Under the pieces are notes generated by a model, which saw only the letters and a list, made by a program, of their open reading frames with translations, had not been told where the DNA came from and did no database searches. Below, in pieces: positions 16,333 to 24,938 of a stretch of 36,628 nucleotides of DNA. Within the stretch, counting starts at the first letter, position 1, and each line of letters begins with the position of its first letter. Source of the DNA: Planctomycetota bacterium. Lineage in GTDB: Bacteria; Planctomycetota; Phycisphaerae; WQYP01. The translations under genes were made by a program, and so were the position numbers. The stretch is taken from the NCBI GenBank assembly GCA_021785435.1, contig JAJYFE010000032.1:1-36628 (forward strand), given 5' to 3'.

Positions 16333-16421
16333 GGTATACCTCCTCGTTCACCCCGGCGTCTACAACAGTTCCCATCCCCCGGAGCAGCCGCAGCCTCCGG
16401 AAAGATGACTTCCCAATGTTA

Positions 16422-16453
16422 AGCCTACACCACGTATTATGGAACGGAGTCAA
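16422..16453 (-). promoter_or_regulatory. MerR-type promoter/operator
   Basis: On the minus strand, -35 TTGACT (16448-16453) and -10 TAGGCT (16422-16427) are separated by 20 bases, too long for ordinary sigma-70 but typical for MerR-family promoters. The bases TTGACTCCGT are the same as at the start of the Tn501 merT promoter, and the spacer contains a partial dyad (ACTCCGT...ACGTGGT). It points to the Cys-rich gene 90 bases downstream and then merR, implying autoregulation. Confidence 0.75.
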
Positions 16454-16501
16454 GACCGACGGGAAATCGCATTTTCGCATAGCGGCCGAGCCTTTGACCG
16501 A

Positions 16502-16802
16502 TTATGGGTTATAAGGGGAATTCCGAATTAGTCCGTTGATGCGGCGGCGAGCTTCCGCGGACAGAGATGGACCAGTCGTTGAACTGGATGGCCAGTCCCC
16601 AGCGAGCCAACGCGCCATACGGTCGATGGCTTTCATCTGACTGGCGCAGGTCCGGCAAGTCACACATCAGCAGATGGAATTCCAACCACAACCGATCGAA
16701 ACGGCTCAAAGCACCATCACCCAGTTTGGCGGCAGCAAGTTCCATCGCATGGCGGCAGGAGAGAATGTTCAACTTTTTCCACATAAAATATACTGCTAAC
16801 AC
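16502..16802 (-). pseudogene. zf-HC2 anti-sigma-like protein, frameshifted
   Basis: The N-terminal frame reads NILSCRHAMELAAAKL, then DGALSRFDRLWLEFHLLMC, the zf-HC2 pattern of Cys, a charged helix and H-x3-C. The matching frame then breaks near the sequence TGTGTGACTTGCC; one frame over it continues VTCRTCASQMKAIDRMARWLA and ends SAEARRRINGLIRNS before a TAA at 16502-16504. A one-base change would restore the zinc-binding H-x3-C-x2-C. This is either a pseudogene or a sequence error. Such proteins usually pair with an ECF sigma factor; none is present. Confidence 0.6.
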
Positions 16803-16877
16803 ATTCTAAATTAACCAGTTACGTTTTTCCCACCGGCCGCATCCGACTTGGTAAACGTCATCATTCTGGTAATCACC

Positions 16878-16906
16878 TTTTAATCCGGTATATTTAGGAC
16901 TATAAT
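16878..16906 (+). promoter_or_regulatory. Possible sigma-70-type promoter for the ferredoxin reductase gene
   Basis: A consensus -10 TATAAT (16901-16906) with a weak -35 TTTTAA 17 bases upstream, in an A+T-rich stretch about 60 bases before the start codon. Confidence 0.5.
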
Positions 16907-16967
16907 ATTTGTTTGAAATGGGTGGGAGCTGCCGCGAGGGGAGCCACCAGAAGCGAAGAGGCAAGCC

Positions 16968-18035
16968 ATGATCAGTGGACCGGAGATATTTGACGTGACG
17001 ATTGTCGGCGCCGGGCCGACCGGGTTGTTTGCGGCGTACTATGCCGGGCTGCGGCAGATGAAGACCAAGCTGGTCGATTCACTGGACCAATTAGGCGGAC
17101 AATTGACCGCATTATATCCGGAAAAATACATATACGACGTAGCGGGCTTTCCCAAGGTGCTGGCACGTGACCTGGTAAAGAACTTGGTGGAGCAGGGTTT
17201 ACAGCATCATCCGAGCGTGCATCTGTCCGAGACGGCGCAGTCGCTTAGGCGTGATGAGGCGATGGGTTGTTTCGTCATAACTACTGATAAAAACGAGCAT
17301 TACAGCCGGACCGTCGTGATTACGGCCGGAGCGGGGCCGTTGGCGCCGCGAAAGCTGCCGGTGGAAAGCGCTAACCAATGGGAGGATCGGGGTGTCTATT
17401 ATGTAGTCAAACAGAAGGCTATCTTTAAACAGAAGCGGCTGTTGATCATTGGCGGAGGAGATTCGGCTCTGGATTGGGCGATGAATTTGCACGGAATTGC
17501 GTCAGAAATTACTATCATTCATCGCCGCAATCAGTTCCGAGCGCATGAAGACAGTGTTAACCGGGTGCAAAATGCGGGCATACCGATACTGACTTTTTGG
17601 GAATTAAGAGAACTGATAACGACGGATGGCAAAATAAGCGGCGCTGTGATCTTCAACAACCAGACCCGGGAAGAACAGATGTTACCCGTGGATGCGATTA
17701 TCGCTCAGTTGGGGTTTATCAGTTCGCTGGGCGCAATTAAGACTTGGCCGCTGAATATTCAAGGCCATTCGATTCTGGTCGATCAGCGGATGCAGACGAA
17801 CGTACAAGGGGTCTTTGCCGCCGGGGACGTGGCGGGGCACGTGGGCAAGTTAAAACTGATCGCGACGGGCTTTTCGGAAGCGGCAGTTGCAGTTAACTTC
17901 GCTAAAACGTATATTGATCCTAAGGCCAGGGCGTTTCCGGGCCACAGCAGTGAGATGGGACCGCAAACGTTGACCACAGTAAAATCCGGGGTACAACCTG
18001 TAACTTTTCGGTCAGAAAGTTGTTTGGCACCGTAG
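16968..18035 (+). CDS. Ferredoxin--NADP+ reductase, thioredoxin reductase-like (YumC type)
   Basis: FAD enzyme that moves electrons between NADPH and ferredoxin or flavodoxin. The 355-residue product has the FAD-binding GAGPTG (14-19), the NADP-binding GGGDSA (162-167) with HRR at 185-187 for the phosphate, and the C-terminal FAD motif GVFAAGDVAGH. The redox-active CxxC of thioredoxin reductase is missing between the two nucleotide domains, which points to the TrxR-like type 2 FNR family. GAGG precedes the ATG. Codon use and base composition are more A+T-rich than in the flanking genes, consistent with a different origin. It does not obviously belong to the neighbouring operons. Confidence 0.9.
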   Translation: MISGPEIFDVTIVGAGPTGLFAAYYAGLRQMKTKLVDSLDQLGGQLTALYPEKYIYDVAGFPKVLARDLVKNLVEQGLQHHPSVHLSETAQSLRRDEAMGCFVITTDKNEHYSRTVVITAGAGPLAPRKLPVESANQWEDRGVYYVVKQKAIFKQKRLLIIGGGDSALDWAMNLHGIASEITIIHRRNQFRAHEDSVNRVQNAGIPILTFWELRELITTDGKISGAVIFNNQTREEQMLPVDAIIAQLGFISSLGAIKTWPLNIQGHSILVDQRMQTNVQGVFAAGDVAGHVGKLKLIATGFSEAAVAVNFAKTYIDPKARAFPGHSSEMGPQTLTTVKSGVQPVTFRSESCLAP

Positions 18036-18038
18036 CCA

Positions 18039-18080
18039 GGTTATGGTGAATGGATTCGGAAAGGTAAAGCGACCATAACC
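18039..18080. repeat. Inverted repeat after the ferredoxin reductase gene
   Basis: GGTTATGGT (18039-18047) and ACCATAACC (18072-18080), a perfect 9-bp stem with a 24-base loop, starting just past the stop codon. It could be a weak transcript end or an operator for the downstream cluster; no T-tract follows. Confidence 0.5.
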
Positions 18081-18156
18081 ATGGGTCTTGAAGGCGCGTG
18101 CAGGAGGCTGGTAGTCCTCGCGGGGCAGGGATGTTTACCGTTCGTCTGGTGCTAAG

Positions 18157-19056
18157 GTGAAGCGTACCGGCGTGACAACGTTTAAAATGATCGGCGTGAC
18201 GGTTCTGGCCGTTTCGTTGATTTCCGTATGGCCGGGCTGTAAAAGTGGTCCGTCGACGGGTGCGGTCGGTGCGGCCAATTCTACGCGTCCGCGCGTCGTC
18301 GTGGCCACATCAGTGGAATCGGAGCGCTCAGGCCGGCACCAGACGCTGGATCCCTTCGCCCCGAACTTCTGGCAAACCGCGAAGTGGTACTCTCTGATTA
18401 ACCCGGCGACTTACCCTGCCGTAAAAGCCGTCACTTGGGGCGCGCTGGCCTATGGCCGTACCTCGATGTACGTCGCTTTTGTGGGATTGGGAAACCGTTG
18501 GCACGCGGCGGCTGCCTCCCCGGAGAATCTATGGCGTCATAACTGCGTCGAAATTTGGCTGGACACCGCCCGTCGCCAAAATGGCGCTAATTTCTACGAA
18601 ATTGTGATCTCGCCCACCGGACGAGTCGCACAAGTCTGGCACAACACCGCCCAACCGCCGCATCCAACCGCCGACGGCGGCATCAATTTCGCTCAGCCAT
18701 TCAGCCTTATTCCCTGGCGGGCGCCGGGCCTGCGGGTGAAAGTAACACAAGGATGGCGGCGCGGTCAAAGAGCGTGGGCGGTGGTGGCTCGTGTACCGTT
18801 GGCGGGGCTTCCGCCGCCGTTGCGCACCACCCCACGGAGGGGCTCGCGCTTCCGGGTGAATCTGATTCGCTATGCCTGGAAAAAGAGGGCGGATAAAAAG
18901 CGACATCTGGTGCAATACAGCCTCTTCGCGGTGGCACCCGCGGCCCAGGCGTTCGCGCCGTATCGCATGGGGCAGCTTGTGCTGCACCCCGCACCTGTCG
19001 CTGACCATATCGTACTGGCCGACCCACTGTTTTCGCTGTCGCCATCCGGCCGCTGA
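18157..19056 (+). CDS. Exported CBM9/DOMON-like carbohydrate-binding lipoprotein
   Basis: The 299-residue product has an N-terminal signal segment (GVTVLAVSLISVW) ending PGCKSG, a plausible but imperfect lipobox. Residues about 60-235 resemble the CBM9-like fold used for sugar binding: FWQTAKWYSLINP, then TSMYVAFVGLGN, NCVEIWLDTARR and NFYEIVISPTGRVAQVWHN, the repeated pattern of a xylanase-type CBM9. It probably sits on the outer face of a membrane and binds the substrate of the downstream cluster. The start is GTG with only weak ribosome-binding support; an internal ATG at codon 11 is an alternative. It lies just before the XylR-like regulator on the same strand. Confidence 0.72.
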   Translation: MKRTGVTTFKMIGVTVLAVSLISVWPGCKSGPSTGAVGAANSTRPRVVVATSVESERSGRHQTLDPFAPNFWQTAKWYSLINPATYPAVKAVTWGALAYGRTSMYVAFVGLGNRWHAAAASPENLWRHNCVEIWLDTARRQNGANFYEIVISPTGRVAQVWHNTAQPPHPTADGGINFAQPFSLIPWRAPGLRVKVTQGWRRGQRAWAVVARVPLAGLPPPLRTTPRRGSRFRVNLIRYAWKKRADKKRHLVQYSLFAVAPAAQAFAPYRMGQLVLHPAPVADHIVLADPLFSLSPSGR

Positions 19057-19088
19057 CATCCTTGCCCGTTGTTCTCAGAGGACACGGC

Positions 19089-20294
19089 TTGATACGCCCA
19101 AGGTCATTGCGGACCGTCGCTTTGCTGGTTGAAACCAGCCGGGCCTATGGCCGGGGGATACTGCGCGGCATCGCCCGCTACGCGCGGACACAGGGGCGTT
19201 GGTCGATACTTTTCCAGGATTGGCAATTGGAGGATCCGCTTCCTTCCTGGCTCGGAAAGGGGCGCTGCGATGGCGTCATTGCCCATATCACGACCGCCGC
19301 TTCCCTGAGAACCTTACGCCGCTTGGGAATTCCGACGATCGGTGTTGGCCAGGCGCGGCCCGCCGGCGATATTGTGACAGTCAATAACGATAACCGCCTT
19401 ACCGTCCAACTGGCGGTCGACCATTTACGTGAACGGGGGTTACGCCACTTCGCCTACTGTGGTTTCGCCGGCGTCGATTACTCGGTGCAGCGCCGCGACT
19501 ATTTTGTCTCTTACCTTAACACGCACCATTACCGACCTCGGATTTATGAGGGCAAGGCCAAATACGGCATGTCGAAGCTGCGCCGCCGGGAATCCGCAGA
19601 GCTGCTTTATGAACGGGAGTTGGCCTCCTGGCTCGTGGGGCTTCCGAAACCGGCGGGTCTGCTGGCGTGCAATGATATCCGCGGTCGCCAGGTGCTTAAC
19701 GCCTGCCGGGTTCGCGGTATAGCGGTTCCAGACCAGTTGGCGGTCATTGGCGTGGACAACGACGAGTTGCTCTGCCAGCTGGCCGATCCTCCGCTTAGCA
19801 GCGTGATCTTGGCCACGGAGCGGATCGGTTACGAGGCGGCAGCTCTGTTGGAAAGCCTCATGAGCGGCCATCCGCCGTCGGCGCGGGACCTATGCATCGA
19901 GCCAGTGGGTGTGGCGACCCGGCTTTCCAGCGACGTGCTGGCGGTGCAGGACCAGCGGGTCGCCGAAGCATGCCGCTTTATCCGCCAGCACGCTTGCGAA
20001 GGGATTTCCGTCGAGGACATCCTGGATCGCCTTTGCGCTGGGGACGCGCCCGTGGTTTCGCGCAGCACCCTCGAGCACCGCTTTCGGGAAAACCTGGGGC
20101 GTTCGCCCAAGGAAGAAATTCTGCGCGTGCGGCTTGGGCGGATCCAACAACTCCTGGTCGACACCGACTGGCCGCTGTTTAAGATTGCCGCGCACGTCGG
20201 AATCGACCACGTGCAATATCTCAGCGCCTTCTTCAAAGCCAAGATGGGGCAAACACCGGGCGAATTCCGCAAGCGGCGGCGCCTCCATCCCTGA
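19089..20294 (+). CDS. XylR-like transcriptional regulator (substrate-binding plus AraC domains)
   Basis: The 401-residue product combines a LacI/PBP-like sensor domain (about 5-280: VALLVETSRAYGRGILRGIARYAR, then GLLACNDIRGRQVLNACRV, and AVIGVDND) with a C-terminal AraC helix-turn-helix (about 290-398, SRSTLEHRFRENLGRSPKEEI and FFKAKMGQTPGEFRKRR). This is the layout of E. coli XylR and of many planctomycete sugar regulators. I prefer the TTG at 19089: AGAGGA lies six bases upstream and the sensor domain begins right after; an upstream TTG at 19062 is the alternative. It is expected to sense a sugar released by, and to activate, the cluster from 20465 on. Confidence 0.9.
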   Translation: MIRPRSLRTVALLVETSRAYGRGILRGIARYARTQGRWSILFQDWQLEDPLPSWLGKGRCDGVIAHITTAASLRTLRRLGIPTIGVGQARPAGDIVTVNNDNRLTVQLAVDHLRERGLRHFAYCGFAGVDYSVQRRDYFVSYLNTHHYRPRIYEGKAKYGMSKLRRRESAELLYERELASWLVGLPKPAGLLACNDIRGRQVLNACRVRGIAVPDQLAVIGVDNDELLCQLADPPLSSVILATERIGYEAAALLESLMSGHPPSARDLCIEPVGVATRLSSDVLAVQDQRVAEACRFIRQHACEGISVEDILDRLCAGDAPVVSRSTLEHRFRENLGRSPKEEILRVRLGRIQQLLVDTDWPLFKIAAHVGIDHVQYLSAFFKAKMGQTPGEFRKRRRLHP

Positions 20295-20464
20295 AAGCCA
20301 TTCTGCAAAACCTGAACCGTATTCCGCAAATGCTGATTGCCGTCGCCGCCTCGCCACGCTAAGGTACGGTTGGATGTGTTGATTGCCCCGGCGAAGACGG
20401 GACTCGAGTGGGCCATAGAGCCCACCCCGTGGATTCGCGGGACGTATTTAAAAGGAGGCGCCGT

Positions 20465-21970
20465 ATGGCACGGCAAGATGCAAATCTTCGTGACGGTGGG
20501 TTATTGGCGGGATTCCGGGCGGCGGTCGCCGGGAGCCGCAAGGTTGGTCCCCTTTTTTCAAAGGAGTTTACCATGTCCAGCCACTTGAACGCTGAAAACC
20601 TACAGCCGCACTCTGGCGAGTTTGTTCGCCCTTTTCACAAGGAGAATTCCATGAGTAGTTCGCAAGGCGCTGAAAACCCACTACTGCCAACTGGTGACAT
20701 TGTTCCCTCTTTTCACAAGGAGAATTCCATGAATAGCGCCCCAAGCCATCTGCTGGCCATGGCGGCCGAAGTCGCCGTGGCGGATCTGCAGCTTCCTCCG
20801 TCGGACCGTTTAGGTTCGTGGCGTCTCGGCGAGTACACCGATGCCCCGCTGCTGGCCGCCCTGGACGCCCGTCTGCGCCCGGTGCCAAAGAAGCGCGCCG
20901 CGTTCACGCTGATTGAGCTGCTGGTAGTGATATCGATAATAGCCATTCTTATATCTATATTACTACCTGCGTTAGCGAAAGCCCGGGAACTGGCCAACCG
21001 GGCCGTGTGCATGGCCAATATCCGCGGGATCATCCAGTCGATGATCACGTACAGCGAGAGCAACGGTGGGAATTTCCCGGCGGCGTTCGTCAAAAGCGAC
21101 TCGTTCCCCGGGCACTACAACAATCGGCCCGTGCTGGGGTACCCCGCGGTCACCGCGGGCCTGACCGCGCCGGAGGCGGTGCAGACGTGGTATGTGGGCG
21201 ACAGCAGCTACAATGGCGACCAGAACGACCCCTTGGCCGGCATGTGGCTTCTGGTGCTCCAGGGCTACACCACCCCGGCGAGCTTTGTCTGCCCGTCTGA
21301 TCCGCTGGCGGCTTTTCCCTCGGCGGAGTATTACAGATACGGCGGCGGCGCCCAGACCTATTCCGTGAACTTCGGGATAAATCCCAATGATGTGGGAAAC
21401 TTTACCCCGCCCAGCTACGGGGGTAACTCCCTTGGACAGGGCGAAAGCTATTCCCTTGCGTTTCCGTGGTGGGAAGCCGCCGGTAGCGCCTATGCTGGTA
21501 ACACTGATTTTGAGGGTGGTACAGCTCCGCTTTTTCTCGGCCGATGGTGGACCGCCGACGGCGTCAACACCCAAGTCCCGCTGGTCAGTGACATGGCGCC
21601 GATGGATACGAGCACCGACAAGGGCGTGTTTCAGCGTGTCACCACCACCCTGCCGACGGCCAACACCTATGGGCCGTATATTTACAACTCCGGCAATCAC
21701 GCCGGCGACGGCCAGAATGTCGGCTTTGGCGATGATCACGTAACTTGGGAAACTTCGCCCTACGTGGGGCAGAACGGTGACAATATTTTCACCTACACCA
21801 CCGCCACCAGCGTGGTCAACGGAACCACGGATACGAATCAGCAGGGCCTAAACGGGGTGGGTTGGACATATATTCCTCTGATCCTGACGCTCTCGCCGCC
21901 CTTTGACACTTGCATGGTGCCGGTGCGCACGGTGAATCCCACCACAGCCGCGAATGGCGCTGCGTGGTGA
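20465..21970 (+). CDS. DUF1559 pseudopilin-like protein with multiple start modules
   Basis: Type IV pilin/type II secretion-like protein. After a long leader comes a prepilin signal, [16 protein letters not shown], with cleavage expected between Ala and Phe and Glu at +5 (normally Gly at -1). A hydrophobic helix ([16 protein letters not shown]) follows, then a DUF1559 domain with its H-x9-D-type motif near the end ([16 protein letters not shown]). Four in-frame ATG codons (20465, 20573, 20651, 20729) each have a Shine-Dalgarno (GGAGG or AAGGAG); the leader before Phe would be 146, 110, 84 or 58 residues. The longest supported start is given. Typical prepilin leaders are far shorter, so the true start is uncertain. 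It directly follows the XylR-like gene. Confidence 0.8.
   Translation: MARQDANLRDGGLLAGFRAAVAGSRKVGPLFSKEFTMSSHLNAENLQPHSGEFVRPFHKENSMSSSQGAENPLLPTGDIVPSFHKENSMNSAPSHLLAMAAEVAVADLQLPPSDRLGSWRLGEYTDAPLLAALDARLRPVPKKRAAFTLIELLVVISIIAILISILLPALAKARELANRAVCMANIRGIIQSMITYSESNGGNFPAAFVKSDSFPGHYNNRPVLGYPAVTAGLTAPEAVQTWYVGDSSYNGDQNDPLAGMWLLVLQGYTTPASFVCPSDPLAAFPSAEYYRYGGGAQTYSVNFGINPNDVGNFTPPSYGGNSLGQGESYSLAFPWWEAAGSAYAGNTDFEGGTAPLFLGRWWTADGVNTQVPLVSDMAPMDTSTDKGVFQRVTTTLPTANTYGPYIYNSGNHAGDGQNVGFGDDHVTWETSPYVGQNGDNIFTYTTATSVVNGTTDTNQQGLNGVGWTYIPLILTLSPPFDTCMVPVRTVNPTTAANGAAW
20573..20728 (+). repeat. Two tandem 78-base units, each ending in a Shine-Dalgarno/ATG module
   Basis: Starts at 20573, 20651 and 20729 are exactly 78 bases (26 codons) apart. 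The last 18 bases of each unit (TTTCACAAGGAGAATTCC at 20633-20650 and 20711-20728) are the same, and so is GCTGAAAAC in the middle; the rest has diverged. Peptides: [10 protein letters not shown]...FHKENS and [10 protein letters not shown]...FHKENS. A looser relative (TTTTCAAAGGAGTTTACC) precedes the ATG at 20573. Confidence 0.85.
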
Positions 21971-21997
21971 CAGGTCCACGTATAACCAAGGCACCGC

Positions 21998-22042
21998 GGG
22001 GCCAGCGTCCTGCTCATTCTGAACAAGTCAGGATGCTGGCCC
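21998..22042 (+). terminator. Likely hairpin terminator/stabiliser after the pseudopilin gene
   Basis: GGGCCAGCGTCCTG and CAGGATGCTGGCCC pair at 13 of 14 positions around a 17-base loop, 28 bases after the stop codon. A T-tract is lacking (TATAG follows). It could separate the pseudopilin transcript from the catabolic genes or stabilise its 3' end. Confidence 0.6.
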
Positions 22043-22105
22043 TATAGAATACAGGTATTTTCAGGACAGTGCTGAAACGATCGTGATCGCACGCAAGGAA
22101 AATCT

Positions 22106-22930
22106 ATGGTTGCCAACACGCTCGCCGCGGTTTCGCCGGAGGAGCAGTTTAAGCTGGAAGGATTTTTTGTTGCCCGGCGGTTATTTTCCACCGCCGAGGT
22201 GAAGACAATTCGTGGCGCGTTCATGGCGGCGGCAGAGGGAGGGCCGGTTCCAGGATTATCCGAGGTGCTGCGAGGCGCGGCGGCGTCTGATCCGCTGACG
22301 CGCTATCCGCGGATGATGAAACCTCATCGCCATGCGGACCTGCCTTTGGGACCGCTGACCAGGCGTTGTATGCTCGATAAACGACTTGAACGGCTATTGC
22401 GGCGGTTCGCCGGAAAAGAGGTCTGGGCGGTCAATAGTATGTTTTATTTCAAGCCGCCTGGGGCGCGGGGCCAAGAATTGCATCAAGACAATTTTTACCT
22501 GCGCGCCAAGCCCGGCACCTGCCTGGCAGCTTGGATCGCTATGGATGACTGTGACGCCGAGAATGGCGCCATGCAGGTGGTTCCGGGAAGTCAGTCCATG
22601 GAGACGGTGTGCCCAGAGCAGGCCGATTCGGGCCGGTCATTTACCACCCATTGGGTTCGTCCGCCCTCTCACCTGCAACCGGTGCTTATGGAGATGCAGG
22701 CGGGCGATGTGCTATTTTTCAACGGCCAGTTGATCCACGGATCGGGACCGAATACGAGTCGCGACCGGTTTCGTCGCGCCTTGATTTTTCACTATATACC
22801 GGCGGGCAGCATCGAACTGGCCAAATATTATGACGCCATCGATTTTTCCGGCAGGCCGGTGAGCGACATTCATACTGCCAGTGGCGGCGGGCCGTGTGGA
22901 GATGAATTTGAGGCCCAAGGCCCCCATTGA
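22106..22930 (+). CDS. Phytanoyl-CoA dioxygenase family protein (PhyH-like)
   Basis: Fe(II)/2-oxoglutarate oxygenase that would hydroxylate a small organic substrate. The 274-residue product has the iron-binding triad H126-x-D128 (LHQDNFYL) and H211 (LIHGSGPN), with R223/R224 (RFRRALIFHY) near the 2-oxoglutarate carboxylate site. MQVVPGSQ before the second His matches PhyH family members (G-x-x-x-V-x-P-G-S-H). AAGGAAAA precedes the ATG. It lies between the pseudopilin and the first glycosidase on the same strand. Its substrate is unknown; planctomycete sugar clusters frequently contain PhyH proteins, presumably acting on modified sugars or aglycones. Confidence 0.88.
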   Translation: MVANTLAAVSPEEQFKLEGFFVARRLFSTAEVKTIRGAFMAAAEGGPVPGLSEVLRGAAASDPLTRYPRMMKPHRHADLPLGPLTRRCMLDKRLERLLRRFAGKEVWAVNSMFYFKPPGARGQELHQDNFYLRAKPGTCLAAWIAMDDCDAENGAMQVVPGSQSMETVCPEQADSGRSFTTHWVRPPSHLQPVLMEMQAGDVLFFNGQLIHGSGPNTSRDRFRRALIFHYIPAGSIELAKYYDAIDFSGRPVSDIHTASGGGPCGDEFEAQGPH

Positions 22931-23111
22931 CGGTTCCCGCCGCTTGGTGGGGGACTGTCCTGAAAATGCGGCGCCACCAGCGGCGACACCGCCCCCAGTC
23001 CCGACAGGCCGCTTCTGCGATATCGGGATTTGGCTTTCTATGGCCCAATGGCCGAGGGCTATATAGGCGACGGGATGTGGCAAAGGGTAAATCGGACAAG
23101 ACAGAGGAATA

Positions 23112-24872
23112 ATGCCGATGTTATATAGAACCATCTGTACCGCGTCGGCCACCGCGGGCTTGCTGGTGGCAGCGATGGTTTCCACGGCCGTCGCCGGGGA
23201 AACCGGTTCGGACGTTAGCACGATCCTGATCAACCCGACCATTCCCATGAGCGTCACGGGTGGAAATGATGTTCAGCGCCTGAAAGACTTGGCCGGCGGT
23301 GTAGGTTGCGACATGATCGCCAATCCCCCCACCTATGCGCGTCTTAAGCCGCTGGGCATTACCAGCATGCGCGTGATCAACGTTGACATCGCAGGCGCGT
23401 TCAACAGGCAAGGGCAATACGTGATTGGAGCGCCGATCCATTTCAAAAAGAAATGGCGGCAGAATTGTTACACCAGACAAGTCGGCCAACAGGGGCGAAT
23501 GACGGAAGCGTTGGCCGCCTGCCACCAGGTTGGCGCGATTCCAAATGTGGTGATCGCCACGGCGATGCCGCCTCAGATTTGCCTGCCCTTGCATGGGATT
23601 CCCAAGTCCCAGCGGGGCAGCGGACCGTTTAACCGCATCGGCGACTTTGGCCCGACCAACTGGCGCTGGTTTCGCAATTACTGCCGGGCCATCTTCAAGT
23701 ACGTCATGATCGACCAAAAATTTTCCACCGCGGAATTTTCCGTCGGCAATGAGCCGGAGATTTCCACCGGCAATTTCTTTGTGCCTCGACCGCCGTGGCC
23801 AGCGACAGGCTCTCGCACAGCCTACCGTGATTATTTCAAGATGTACAAGGAGGTCGCCCGGGCCGCCCGAAAGCTCCAGCGAACACACCCCGCGCTGAAT
23901 TTATCGCTGGGGCCGGCACTCGTATGGGTGGCTGACTTTACACCGGGGGCCTTCCACTGGACGCGACAGTTTCTGCGGGATTGCGCTCGTCAGAAGGTCA
24001 AGCTGGACTTTCTCGGGATTCACTACTACGGAAATCAAAGTTCCCTGGATGGCCAATATCCGTATGGCCAATATCCGTTCGGTTGGCCCTCGGTAGCAAA
24101 AATGCTCCAACTGACGGCGGCGGAGATCCATCGCTACTGTCCCGGGGTGCGGATCGAGATGACTGAATGGGGCGCCAGTTTCAACCTCGCCGCTTACAAC
24201 GGCAATAACGTGGGTGCGGCGTGGGCCGCGGCGTTTTTAAATACCCTGCTGCAGGGCGGCGTGGCCAAGGCTTATTATCTTTTATCCACAGATGATTTGG
24301 CGCCGCAGCGCAGCGGCTATCACGATGTATGGGATTGGATGGGTTTGCTGACCAACCCCATTGTATGTAATAAAATGTTTCCCAAGGGACAGGTTGTTAA
24401 GGGCGGGCAGATATTTCCCAAGGCGACTGCGCACGTCTTTGAAATGATCCACCGCCTGGCCGGCACACGGGTTGAAACGAAGGGCTATCACGGCGCCATC
24501 GGTTGTTTCGCGTCGGCCGACAAGGCCGACCGGTTTCTTACGGTATTGCTCTGGAACTACGACGCTCGTTTAGCACAAAAGGCCGTTGATGATGCGTGGC
24601 GCGAGACGGTGACTTTGCGCATTGATCAGGCGCAGACATTTTTCGAACAGCCCCAACTGCATTTCAGGCGCTGGTTGGTCAGTCGCACGGTCAGCAATGC
24701 GTATTACCTGATGAAACACGGGCAGCTCGACGAGCGCCGGGCCGCGTTGCAAATGGTGGATGGCGGCGATCTTCGGCTGCACGGCGATCAAGCGGATATC
24801 AGGTTTGTTATGCCACCGTCGAGCGTGTCGTTGGTGCAAATCGATACGCAACAGGGGCAGATGCGCAAGTAG
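23112..24872 (+). CDS. Exported GH39-like (clan GH-A) glycoside hydrolase, copy 1
   Basis: Predicted retaining glycosidase. The 586-residue product starts with a signal peptide (SATAGLLVAAMVSTAVAG). The TIM barrel carries acid/base E214 in SVGNEPE and nucleophile E352 in EMTEWGAS, 138 residues apart, a clan GH-A pattern close to GH39 (family assignment tentative). HYYGN before the second Glu and YLLSTDDLAP after it fit the barrel ends. A beta-sandwich-like domain follows (about 470-580, ending FVMPPSSVSLVQID). AGAGGAAT precedes the ATG. It is paralogous to the gene at 26066. A 15-base tandem duplication at 24051-24080 gives YGQYPFGQYP-like residues absent from the paralogue. Confidence 0.75.
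   Translation: MPMLYRTICTASATAGLLVAAMVSTAVAGETGSDVSTILINPTIPMSVTGGNDVQRLKDLAGGVGCDMIANPPTYARLKPLGITSMRVINVDIAGAFNRQGQYVIGAPIHFKKKWRQNCYTRQVGQQGRMTEALAACHQVGAIPNVVIATAMPPQICLPLHGIPKSQRGSGPFNRIGDFGPTNWRWFRNYCRAIFKYVMIDQKFSTAEFSVGNEPEISTGNFFVPRPPWPATGSRTAYRDYFKMYKEVARAARKLQRTHPALNLSLGPALVWVADFTPGAFHWTRQFLRDCARQKVKLDFLGIHYYGNQSSLDGQYPYGQYPFGWPSVAKMLQLTAAEIHRYCPGVRIEMTEWGASFNLAAYNGNNVGAAWAAAFLNTLLQGGVAKAYYLLSTDDLAPQRSGYHDVWDWMGLLTNPIVCNKMFPKGQVVKGGQIFPKATAHVFEMIHRLAGTRVETKGYHGAIGCFASADKADRFLTVLLWNYDARLAQKAVDDAWRETVTLRIDQAQTFFEQPQLHFRRWLVSRTVSNAYYLMKHGQLDERRAALQMVDGGDLRLHGDQADIRFVMPPSSVSLVQIDTQQGQMRK
24051..24080 (+). repeat. 15-base tandem duplication inside glycosidase copy 1
   Basis: GGCCAATATCCGTAT at 24051-24065 and GGCCAATATCCGTTC at 24066-24080 keep the frame, adding five residues after SSLDGQ. 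Copy 2 has only one version (DGQYRSSYPS), so this arose after the gene duplication. Confidence 0.8.
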
Positions 24873-24938
24873 AATACGGAAGAGAGAGAGGCAAATTCGG
24901 CAAGTGATATGGGCTGATCTTAGCGTGAAAGTTCACCT

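Noticed and set aside
20573..20728. Three separate small peptide genes before the pseudopilin.
   Set aside because: There are no stop codons between the modules; all lie in the pilin frame, so separate peptides would require processing.
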